From contig JH152892.1 of assembly GCA_000226015.1 (NCBI GenBank), positions 31,270 through 91,972 of the forward strand: a DNA stretch of 60,703 nt, read 5' to 3'. Both the position numbers and the translations under genes were made by a program. The notes beneath the pieces are model-generated. The model worked only from the letters and a program-made list of their open reading frames with translations. It was not told the DNA's origin and searched no databases. Each line of letters opens with the position of its first letter. Position 1 is the stretch's first letter. Of this stretch, positions 33,198-43,945 are shown in pieces. This DNA comes from Mnemiopsis leidyi (Eukaryota; Ctenophora; Tentaculata; Lobata; Bolinopsidae).

Positions 33198-36100
33198 ATG
33201 GTTGTGAATAAAGTTCCTGTGACCCCAGAAAACCTAAAACAGCAGACTCTTGACTCCCACGTAAAGAAGTCGAAACATGGTCGACATCTTGCTAAAAAAA
33301 TAGACAATGCCGACAAAACTGTTGTGAAAGAGGAGAAGTCAGAGCAGATTAACGAGAACTTGAAAACAGAGCCCAACTCAGAAAAACAGTCGAAGGATAA
33401 ACAGATAAGAGGTAAAATTAACGACATGTAAGTCTTTCTTGTATATTTTGTATATAGTGATTCAAACATCAAAGGTTTGATTAGTTTAATCAAGTCTTTG
33501 AATGTCGAATGAACATATCCCATATACTCCATATCCATGAAATATGCCGCTGAAATCTACTTCACCTCACACTGATATGTATGTAAATTGTAAACCCTCT
33601 CACCTTGCAGTTCAACCGAAAGTAGAGATAAAGAAAGAACCCAAAAAACCGGTGGTAGAGAGTACAAAACGAGGTCCAGCCAAGTCTGCTCCCCCAGCTC
33701 GAGCAAGCCGTACTAAGAAGGAAGTTAAAACTTCTCCTCCTGCTGACGATAGGTTTGAACTTTGAATTTGAGCGGGTGTATTGTGCGATACGGGTAATCA
33801 TATTTGTTCACGTTTCACCCGCATCCAAATCGATCTCCTGCTTGATTATTTGTGTAATTTCATGTCTTGTTTATTTGCTTTATCTTATTGGCCTGCTTCG
33901 ATTTGACTTTTTGATTGTACTAAGGTTGTGTAAATAGGTCGATCGCAAGGTACTCTTTATCATTACTGGTTTAAATTGTAGAGCCGTTTAAACTTAAATT
34001 TTTATTTATTTTAATTAGATTCTTAAACCCATCAATGTGTATTATCTTAATGATGCCACTCTGCAGGACACTATTAGAATTTAACCAACTACACTTTTTT
34101 ATGGTTTTCAGTAAACTGTCAACACATTGTCAGTTTCAACTCAGCTTCATTAGAAAGTATTTTCACTGTAGATGAATTTTTACCATGCTTTTGTCGCTTT
34201 GTTTGTAGTGCTTCAACTCCACATTTTATCGGTTTTATCCGTTGAGTCTGATCATATCAATTCAGATGCAGGCATATATTCAGATATCACTGATTAGCAT
34301 TGAGCATACACATAGCATATTGCTCATGGACACTTCTTTGTTTGTTTGTCACCTACTTCACATCACTAATGGTTACCTAGTTAATATGTGGGAATGATGA
34401 CTAGAGTTGTCACGTACATCTTGTAGCAAGTGAACCGCTACAAGTTCCCATATGAAGTCTACCTTAAATAATTACCGATTCGCGATGGAGAGGAAACAAC
34501 GGTGACCCTCCTAGCTTCATTTTCTCGTCTCTTGAGGTACTTGCCATATAGTTCAGTATTTGTATCGCCCCTAGAGCGTGCTCAGTCTTTCCACAGTGCT
34601 AAACTTACAGAGGCGGCTGAGATCTTACATTTTGTCCCTCTTTCCATAGTTGTTAAACTTATTCAAGTATTATTGCAAGTTTAGCTGAAATTGTTAGCTT
34701 CGAATTTCACTATTTGAGCTTAACTATCTTATTTTATTTTCCTATTTGTTGCATTGATTGAAATATATTTTTTCCCTCCCCGTTGTATTCGACAGTGATG
34801 CTTCACACTTCAGCTTATTGAAAATGGACCAGCGTTCTCTTCCTCCTTTAGGTCATGTCTCCACTACGACTAATCAACGTTCATCTAGACATAATCATTT
34901 GTCTAACTTTGTTGTCGGAGGAAATAAAAATGGAACTTGTCCGCCCTCGCTATCCGGACCATATCAGAGTAACAGCGCCCCCGCCGAGATGAGACAGTCC
35001 GACGACTGGAGGGTTCAACATGTAAATATGAGAAATCGTTTGTTGAAACATTGGGAGCTCAGGAAAAATGAGTTTTGTCAGGCACTACGAACTAATAATT
35101 GTTGGACTAATGAGGCTTACAGAGCCCCCTATCACCAACCATCAAACGTTGGACATTTTGCTGCTCATTCAAATTTGACAAATCTACAACTAGGCAAAGA
35201 AAACAATTTCCTCCCAGGTTGCCAGACATCTGTTATCAATGTTGCCAACGTGCAGCAGAGCCGCATGAAGAACCATGGTTACTCCAGCATGCCTGTAGAT
35301 GTACGTCCAGTATCGAGAGAAAGTCCTGCCCGCAAGAGCAAATCTCAATCCACCCAAACTTGTACACCTTCTCACAACAAGCCCACCAGAAGTCAAATCT
35401 CGCAAACTGACGAGGTTTACAGCAAGGTAATCTACGTGCCGATTTACCCAGGTCATCCTTACTATCCCAGGCATAATGATTATTATATCCCACAGCTTAG
35501 ACAGGCTCATGTACCTCAGACCCAGTTTCAAGCTGCTGCACTTGTGAAACAGGTTTCTGCTCGAACTGATCGACTGCCTGTGGAATCACAGAACAATCCA
35601 AAATCAGATCAGCCCGGCCCCCTCAAAGTCGATTTGCAGTTAAAGCTCACCCTCAGATCGTTATAAAACCATCATGTCCTGTTGGTTTAGTGAAGCCCCA
35701 ATCACGACAGCCGCATTACCAGTCCCGTATTGTCCCAGAAGATCAACTTCCATCCGTCACACCTGTTTCTGAGGAAAGCGTTCAGGAATTAATGCGTCTT
35801 AACAGAGGTTCTGAAACTATAAGTATACAGCACGTCAAAGTGGAGCCAATTAAACTTTTGCATTCAGCTGATCTTGATCAGAGAAATTTTACGAAACAGA
35901 AAATGTGTTGTAAATGTGACAGTGGCTCTGTGATCAGCAGCTGTGTCTGCTCTATAAATTTTACTGAACCAGCTGAAACTTCCCCCAAACCTCTGCCTGA
36001 CGTAAAAAAGGAAGAGCAACAGGTTTACGAACCAATCGATCCAGAACTTCTTGTCAAAGCCTATCCTGATGGAGCCCCAAACCCCCAAGCAACGCCTTCA

Positions 36101-37534
36101 ACTTTGATGATGAACGAATCCAATGCAGTTGTTCACCCGCTCTCAACAGGTCCAAGTCCCTCGAAATCGGCTTCGTCTGAAACAGTATCCCTAACTCAAA
36201 AAGTAAGTCCTATCTTTCCCGCTCCCGAGTTTAAGGAACCGCCATATTCAGAACGAGAGCAGCTAGACTGGGATTCAGATGAAGAGATGATCTTTCCCGT
36301 GGAGATGACCCGAAACCTGGTTCAACAGATTAAATCTCGAACTCGGGGTTACATGAGTTTTGATGGGATCGCCCTGGAATACCACCCTCTAAACAACACC
36401 AGCTCTGGACCTAGAGTGGACTCCACTCAGTCAAGACAACGAAGGATGGTGAAAAAGAGGCGGTGTCCGTGTTGTGATGACAACCCTTCTCTTCTCAAGA
36501 AAATAAAACATGACGTCAGGATTGTTGACATTTCTGAAGATGTCGAGAGGTGTGTTCAGCTACGTCCTAGATCAGTTAATCATTCTTTTTCAGTTTGACT
36601 TAATGTTGTTCAAACAACTAATTGTTGTTCCAAACAACATTTTTGTAGGTTATTATAATATTCTTACCAAAATATCAATTTTCAGATGTCAGAAACTTAC
36701 AGACTACTTTCCTGTGCGGAGAAGTAAAAGACAGCCACTTTCCAAGATCAAGGATTTGGAGTACGAACAGTTGAAGGAAAAGATCCTCAACAAATGTACT
36801 GATGGTCTTGAGGTACTGAAAATATTTCCTATTGATGTACACCAGTCATCACATGACCTTGGCTTAGAATAACTTTTTCGATTTTGATCTTTAACTTGTG
36901 AAGATATACGCCCCTCCCCCCTAAATAAACTTTTTCAGATTCGTCAGATAGAGGGTAAAGGAAGGGGAGTGTTTTCCACACGACACTTTGAGAGGAAGGA
37001 GTTTATTGTGGAATATTCGGGAACTCTAATATCCTACGAGGAAGCCAAGAAGAGGGAAGCGGAATATGTGAAGGAGCCGGAAAAGTATGGCTGTTACATG
37101 TACTATTTTGTCTTCAAGAACAAGAAGTATTGGTGAGTCAAGATTTGACGCTTTGCCTTGGCGTTGATATCTTTGTTGAATTGTAATTAAAGCCAGTATT
37201 CTGAATACGAAGTCGTGAAATATCTTATAAGAACATTTGATTAAGATACAGCCATCAATATTGTAAATTCATGTCGAGTAAACCGATAAATATAGTTGAA
37301 TCTTGACTTGACGGTCATTTCAGTGTGGATGGTACTGCAGAGGACGGCAGTTACGGACGACTTTTAAACCATTCTAAGAACGGGAACGTGGAGAGTAAAC
37401 TCGTTAACGTGAACAGTAAACCGGTCCTGGTTCTGGTAGCCAAACAGGACATCCAGCCTCAAACCGAGCTTTGTTACGATTACGGCGAGCGGAGCAAGGA
37501 GATAATTGATTCTCACCCGTGGTTGAATCAGTAA
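33198..37534 (+). CDS. KMT5A: Histone H4K20 monomethyltransferase KMT5A (SET8/PR-Set7), enlarged
   Basis: A chromatin enzyme that monomethylates H4 Lys20, controlled through the cell cycle. Exons 33198-33411, 33611-33752, 34796-35552, 35657-36549, 36686-36812, 36939-37132 and 37324-37534 sum to 2538 nt, 845 residues (human 352-393). Residues 1-120 are Lys/Pro-rich. Residues about 120-670 are a low-complexity region unlike the human enzyme. Then comes a PIP-type degron, CQKLTDYFPVRRSKR, followed by the SET domain: GKGRGVFSTRHFERKEFIVE, GCYMYYFVF, GRLLNHSKNGN (the NHS motif) and CYDYGERS, ending HPWLNQ as in the human ending HPWLKH. A 104-bp intron (35553-35656) is needed to keep the frame in the low-complexity part. 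Confidence 0.92.
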
Positions 37535-38368
37535 GTTGTAAGTTTTTAGTTAAATCTGTTTTAAAAATTGTTTCCGTAAATTTTCCGACCGTGAACAGTG
37601 AAGAGAGGACTTTCAGTGAGTTAACAATTTACATCTTAGACGCTTCGTAAAGACATTTAGGTGATATTGTTCGACGTTTTCCCAGTCTAAACCTGTCGGT
37701 CTCCTGAATGGCAATTATAAATAGCTTCGATGTGAGAATTGAAAATAAGACGAAAATTTGTGAATAAATTTCGTGTGTGTTGTTTGTTCGGTTCGAAAAC
37801 TGTTTAGTGCCATTTCTGACTATAGGTTAAAAAATATGACAACAGATTATATGATTTAATAAATTTTGAACATAAACTTTAGTCATTTACTTCCTTTTTA
37901 AGATTAATGTCGCATACATTCACGTTTTTAATATGTTGAAACATTAAAAAGTGGAATCTGGGAACAAGTTAAATTTTATCCACCAGCTTTTGGTCATTGT
38001 TCCTAGAAAGTATTTTATGCTATTTTACACAATGGAATTGGATAAAGCTAGTCAGTAGTAAAATATTTCTTTGTCATTGAAACGAATTAGACAGTGTGAA
38101 TTACAACTATTTGTTTATCATTTCAGTGCCTTAGATTCCATCAATCATGTTATAAATGATGGTGTTTACTAGATAAAGCTATTTGATATTTACCGCATTT
38201 ATATGTAACTATTGTTGATTGATTATTGTAATAAATAACATTCACACATCTGTTATAGCCCAACATATCCGTCTATCATGAGTTCGAACAAGTTTTACAG
38301 AACCTGCACCCTGTTTCTCCTCAAAAGATAGCTATTTAGAAACCAGCCGCGCCTATCTCGGTTAAATC
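37535..38368. other. Intergenic, KMT5A to unidentified minus-strand gene
   Basis: AT-rich DNA with no coding exon seen; it holds convergent 3' ends of KMT5A (+) and of the predicted gene ending at 38369 (-). Confidence 0.55.
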
Positions 38369-39645
38369 TCAGTGTTTATATTTAAGTTGTGTGTGACCCG
38401 GGAGGCGTAAATGTATAAGAATTACAAGATAATTTACAGGCTCGAACGCATTTGATCTTTCATGCGTTCTACCCATTAGGTATAAGTATTTAATTTGATG
38501 CAATAAAAAGCACTCTTCCTTCAATACAATGGGCAACTGAAAAAACTCATTCATAAAACAATTTCTGTTCAAAAGTAACCCAAAGACAGCTAAAACACTT
38601 ATGCAAACAAAGAACAGGATCACCTCTGTCTCATTCACAATGTAAGCTCTTTGGAATCTCCATCTAACACAAAAATGAAGAGCACCGACGCAATATTGTG
38701 TCGCTGTTTCGCAGGATAGTTTTTTCAATGGTACAAAATACTCCTGTGTGCAGTGTGACAGAAAAACGGGATGTTCTGTTTATCCAAACCTACTTATAAT
38801 TCGACTAGCCAGGCTACTGCTAATGAAAGTGATAAGATCCTTGGTGCTGCTTTTATCCTGAAAGCTGCTTTTATCCTGAAAGTGCTCAGCGCTTATTCGT
38901 GCAATATTGATTGTCTTTATCTAGCTTATCGATTATACCTTAGGTGCAAGAAATTTAATTCTAAAAAATTTTCGGTAAACTCTTAAATCGCGGACGAAAT
39001 TTTTCGACATTTGATTTCCCGTCGACGAAGTTTTATAACGACAAAATATTTTGGACGCCCTCTTTTTCTTAAGTCCCTTTCATCTACAAATTTGGAAACT
39101 CAAAATTGAGAATGTATGATGTACGAATTATGTCGACTTCAGTTAACTTAACATATTTGAATGATACATACAGTTACAAATTTGAAAGACATCCCAAAGT
39201 GATTATGATATCTGACGATATTAGCTCGGACTGTTCTGATTTAGAAGCTATTTGGACTAATAGCTTTTAAAATAGCCGTTTTATTGGCTTGCTAATGTCA
39301 AAAATAGGACGAAATTTTTCGCCGACGAAAAGTTTTGTGAGCAATAGACGAAAATTTTCGACGATAATATTTCGGATTAGTTTTTTGCGATGAAATTTTT
39401 TGCACCTTAGCTAGATCGTAAGGTTTATCTGGTCTTCGATAATCCGCTTTGTCCAATGTCCATTCTATAGGTCGACATTCAACAGAATAAGAAAACACAA
39501 CTCCCGAACACATGACCACCCCACACTTAAACCTTTGGTCTCTGTCCTTATTGGCCTCCAAATCATCTGGATATTCTGCAATGAATTGGTATAAGTTATC
39601 TTGCTCTATTTCAAGATAAAGGACTTCGTTAATTTTTTGTTTCAT
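38369..39645 (-). CDS. Unidentified predicted two-exon protein with one membrane segment
   Basis: A hand-made model: exon 1, 39645-39406 (from an ATG, 80 codons, ending at a GTGCAA donor), and exon 2, 38743-38369, after a CACACAG acceptor; the join is in phase and gives 204 residues. Exon 1 has EVLYLEIEQDNLYQFIAEYP and a Cys pair (FKCGVVMCSG); exon 2 has several cysteines (CETATQYC, CVRWRF) then a hydrophobic segment, EVILFFVCISVLAVFGLLLN. No signal peptide and no family recognised. The ATG is only 32 bp beyond the HVCN1 stop, so exon 1 might instead be an alternative HVCN1 exon. Confidence 0.3.
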
Positions 39646-39677
39646 TCGTGGAACAACTGACAACTCTATGGCTATTG

Positions 39678-40893
39678 TCAATCATCACGTGTTAAGGCTT
39701 CCAGTTTCTTATTGACTGCTTCAAGTTCCCCTCTAAGTCTCGTATTATCCTCTTCAAGTTTTTGGTTCAACTTTTTCAGTTTCCCAATCTCTTCTTCCTT
39801 TGCCGTTGTTATCGACAAAATTATACCTGGAAGTGTTAGCAATAAGTATAATAAATGATATTAATCGTAAACTTTTAAGCAGTAACTTCTCTAAACCCCC
39901 ATTCCATGCTTAGTTGTTTAAACACAGATCTGTTGTAAAAGTTTGGACACAAACAACACAGGTTTGAAATGAATGAACTCTTACCATTAATAATGCGAGC
40001 TACCCTCCACAATCTGGCCAAAATTACAAGTTCTGCAGCGGCTGCTGTATTTGATGTCGGTATAATATCTAGCACGAACGATATGATAACCACGACACCG
40101 TCAAATACTTCAAAGTACTTTTTGAAAAACTGCAGTTTGAAAACCGCCAATTTCACTATCAACTGAGAATTATAAACATCTGTTATTGAAAGTTCTAAAA
40201 AAGCTTTTTTAGTTTGTAGTTGTTTTGGTGATGTACGTCAGAAAGTTCCTGATTGTAGATTGAGAGTTATATTTCAATTACATCATTACCTCTAACACAA
40301 AAAGCGCTAAAATAGCGATGCTTGTTGCGTGAAGACCGTGTTCGATTGGTTCTTTTTTGTGATGGTCAACCTCTGAAATCGTTCGCTCTTAACTTCTGTA
40401 TCTGGAGTTCGTACTTGTTCTAAATTTCATGTCAAATAAAATATCATGCTAAAAACCTCACAAATATCTACTCACTGATAATGTCGTGGTCGATAAGAAG
40501 CTGTAAAGTTACTATCACAACATCCAGTACTACAAACACGATCACTACCACGTGAAATCTGTGCGTTTCCAGAACATACTCTATGTTTTCTCTGATGCTG
40601 TCCCAGTCATTCCATCTGCACGCAGGCTTAGTGAGACTAAGATAAATACACACTTACACAAAACACATTATGTTATCTGCAATTTAGAACCGTGTTGTAT
40701 TGTCGCCTTGAATAATTGCTTTAAGCTGGCACGATTAATAATCAAATTCGTTCTGAAAACGTTACTATTTACAATTTAACCTGAGTGATCCTCGATGCCG
40801 ATGATGTTTTTCCTCAAAATTTTCAACTTCAATATTTGTAAAGTTTTCTTTATCTCCATTCGACTTCGGCGAAATGGCGTCCGACTCCGCCAT
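39678..40893 (-). CDS. HVCN1: Voltage-gated proton channel Hv1
   Basis: A voltage-sensor-only membrane channel that extrudes protons. Five exons on -: 40893-40781, 40615-40476, 40372-40290, 40162-39985 and 39826-39678, summing to 663 nt, 220 residues (human 273, mainly a shorter N-terminus). All key residues are visible: selectivity Asp in S1 (VVLDVV, D69), Glu in S2 (FVLEL, E112), Asp in S3 (FDGVVV, D133; VLDI, D144) and the three S4 arginines with the signature RLWRVARIING (R162, R165, R168). The C-terminal EEEIGKLKKLNQKLEEDNTR is a leucine-type coiled coil for dimerisation. One of the two zinc-binding histidines of human Hv1 is present (H99); the other, in the S3-S4 loop, is absent. Confidence 0.96.
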
Positions 40894-42359
40894 CGTCGTT
40901 TAAATTTGATCCCGTTCTGATATCTAAGAATTAATAGTTAATGTGTAAGCTGCTAATTGTAAACACATTTTACTTGCACATGAAAAATTAAAAATAAAAG
41001 TTGCCTTTAATATGACTATTTACAGTCTAATTAGTATTCTATTCAAGTCTTTTAACAACAAAAAGTATCTTGCCCTAAAAGGGCCAGGGCCTCTTAGTCT
41101 TACGGATAAATTAAGAACACAAAAAACGGTGTCACTTTGAGGTAAAGGTTTTGGCATACGTGACGAGCCCGAGGGGAACAAAAAATACTGCCAATCTCAT
41201 AGTTTAACTTCAAGTGATGAACAAAGAGCAAATTTCTTGCGTGCGTTGAACAAAAGCTTTAAATGCCTTGTACTGGCAGAAACGCTCTACGAGCATTATT
41301 ATGCCATTTGAATGCAATCCACTGCACTTACTACACAGTGAACAACAGGGTAATTTATCAAGTGATGGAGTAAGTTAAGGTAAACGACAAAAGTTAAGAA
41401 TTCCCAAAGTCACACTCACAGAGACATCCGAGTCTCGCGGTAAAAGTTGGACAAACGGATTTTGTCCCGTTAAGTTGGAGACACAGCTTTTTGTCTCGTT
41501 AAGTTGGAGACACAGCTTTATAATTTTTGAGCTGGAATCTATCATGTCCAAAAGGGGGAACCGGACAAGTCGTCCAAATTCCCATAAGATTAAAATCACA
41601 TGGCGTCCACTCGGTCACAGGGCCTAAGGACGATGCAACTGCCTGCTTAGATGACTATAAAATGAGAATAAAAGGGGCAATCAATCATGTATCATGTGTG
41701 GTCGAAGTAAATTGCATATGATTCTGCTAGAAAGCTAGGGTGAAAACAAAAAAAGCTTGAAGTTGAAGAATTCCAACGATCGCAAGCAAGTGCAACACGA
41801 AAAGTTGTTACCGGTAACACGAAACTCAGATAAGGTAGACTGATGTGATACTGATATTTGTACTTGTAGTATGTCTTATCTCATTTTGGAATATATTTAT
41901 TTGATTCTGAGCTGGGCCTGGGTAACCATAAGATAGTCTGAAAATTATATCGTGTGAATTGTGATGTTGAGTATTGGTTGTCACTTTCTTTTGGCGATTT
42001 CTTTTGCACTCATACTCATAGTCGGAAGTAGTAGAAATAGTCAAATATTGGATTTTAGTAGAAAGTAGTAGTAGTAGTAGAAATAGGAATTTTAATTGTT
42101 AATTACTAATTACATTTCAAACTCGTCATATTTAAAAGCTAAAGTTACATCATATACGGTATAGATTGTATTTGTCTGACTTTGTCCGACCCTCATTCGA
42201 GGCGAATAGAGGAGAATAAAATGACGGGAGGGTGCGCGCTGCTGTACAAAGATTGTATTATTAATATTAAACGCAATACGGTAGATTATATAGAGTAAAT
42301 TTTATTTGTAGATAACACAATTTATATTGTACGGTTGATTATAAGGACCGATGTACCCA

Positions 42360-42600
42360 GGTAGAGTCGCGGCTATTACGACTTACCGTTCAGCTTTAAG
42401 AGCTGCGCGTGCGACTGCAAGAGTCGGGCGGGTAAGGCTTGCCTTGCGTTGCGGCCAATTTTCAATGCTTCGCGCCGGAGGCTGCCGCTTCGCGGCAGCA
42501 GGGCTATGCAACGTGTAGCAAGGTCAGGCAACGTCTGACAAGGTAAGACCGGGACAACAAGGCTCCAGACTTGCCTGTGGACCTCAGCCTTGTTGTTTTA
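42360..42600 (+). repeat. GC-rich dispersed repeat, copy 1
   Basis: GC-rich block containing GCTGCCGCTTCGCGGCAGC (a perfect small hairpin) and GGTCAGGCAACGTCTGACAA. The reverse complement of about 58433-58560 carries the same ordered segments (GCCTTGCGT, CAATTTTCAA-type AT stretch, GGCAGC-C-GGCAGCAG, GGTCAGGCAACGTCTGACAA). No coding capacity; family unknown. Confidence 0.65.
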
Positions 42601-43069
42601 CAATCGGAGGGGACAGTAGACAGAGCCACGCAGTGCTCGGTAACTCCAGACTCAAGTTTTAATTTGTAGCCTAGTTAAGTATCAGTTTGTCTGTTCCATG
42701 AACGCGCGGGCCTGATAATACGTGCCCAGTTCTTGCGCGAAGTATCTCACTCTCATGTCGATTGTCACATAGTTTGGGGAGACTCGACTAAACCAAGCGG
42801 AATAACCGCACGGACCGGGTTCAATGTTCATCGATCTGGGTTAAGAAGGAAATAAAATCTTGGGAAATTAAGATCATTCACATGTACCATGATTAAATCA
42901 GCTATTTGAATTTCACCGATTTGTCATTGTGTGCATTTGTGCTCCCTGAGCTACGTGTAAATTCGAACTTAATTTTGTGAATCTGTCGATGAATTAACTA
43001 GAAATTATATTGTACCAATTGTACAAATAATAGTTATTAATATTGTGCCGATTTCACAAGCTTTAATGC

Positions 43070-43106
43070 TGGTGTTATACTAAATACAGTATTTAGTATA
43101 ACACCA
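43070..43106. repeat. 37-nt perfect palindrome
   Basis: Two 18-nt arms (left arm TGGTGTTATACTAAATAC) pair perfectly about a single central A. With no real loop this would form a cruciform rather than a microRNA-type hairpin. No gene within 2 kb. Confidence 0.92.
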
Positions 43107-43679
43107 ACTATTCTCAAAAACAATTTAAATACACTTGTTAAAATTATAGGATTACTTATCATGATGATTTTGCCTAATCTTAACTCGTGAACATCATAAT
43201 CAAGTAGATTCGACAAACCACCACACGCATTCCACTTCTCAGAGAATTTCGTGCTCGGCGACGGGACAAGAATTCGCAGACTGCGTACATGACGTAACTA
43301 GTGGAATTCCCGTTCATAGGTTTATAATTGTGTTATATTCAGTACAGCTATGTAGCGTGCATGATGCCACTTACGAAACATTCTGGACGGAGAAGGTCAG
43401 TTCCGAGTAGCATCACATCAGGGAATCATGCATAATATGTGTCCATCAGTACCTTAGAGGTTGTGCATAGTAAATAGAGGTGATTACAAGTGAAATGTGG
43501 AATTCTCCTTGAAGTTTCAATTGTACATAATTGATAAATATTCATGGAATATAAATATAATCCAGTGCAGGGATGACTAATTTGTTCTGCATAGCGAACT
43601 TCGGACACATTGCTTGTGAACACCACGACAAACTTAACTAATCTAGCATAAAGTGGTGCTGTTGTTACCTGCAACATTT

Positions 43680-43945
43680 CCATGTAGCTATCTCAACTAT
43701 AAACAGTTATTTCCATGAAGCTATCTCAACTGTTAACGGCTATTTTCATGGAGCTATCTCAACTATTAACTGTTATTTCCATGTAACTATCTCAACTATA
43801 AACGGTTATTTCCATGTAACTATATCAACTTTAAACGGTTATTTCCATGTACCTATCTCAACTATAAACGGTTATTGCAATGTAACTATATCAACTTTAA
43901 ACGGTTATTTCCATGTAGCTATCTCAACTATAAACGGTTATTGCT
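43680..43945. repeat. Minisatellite, ~33-bp unit, about 8 copies
   Basis: Consecutive imperfect copies built around CCATGTAGCTATCTCAACTA followed by TAAACGGTTATTT. Copies differ by single substitutions, and two alternating variants (ATCTCAACTATAAA and ATATCAACTTTAAA) suggest growth by a two-unit step. Confidence 0.92.

Larger units (their letters stand above)
40894..43679. other. Gene-poor region A (downstream part of HVCN1-RYK desert)
   Basis: No convincing gene. Contains a roughly 27-bp tandem duplication with TTAAGTTGGAGACACAGCTT (about 41470-41520), an AGT microsatellite (about 42057-42081), a GC-rich dispersed repeat (42360-42600) and a 37-nt perfect palindrome (43070-43106). Confidence 0.6.

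Noticed and set aside
35552-35690. Apparent frameshift in KMT5A
   Set aside because: A GT-AG intron of 104 bp (35553-35656) restores the frame with correct phases, so no break needs to be assumed.
42780-42850. Candidate tRNA around CCGGGTTCAATG
   Set aside because: No acceptor stem or anticodon arm can be drawn around the T-loop-like string.
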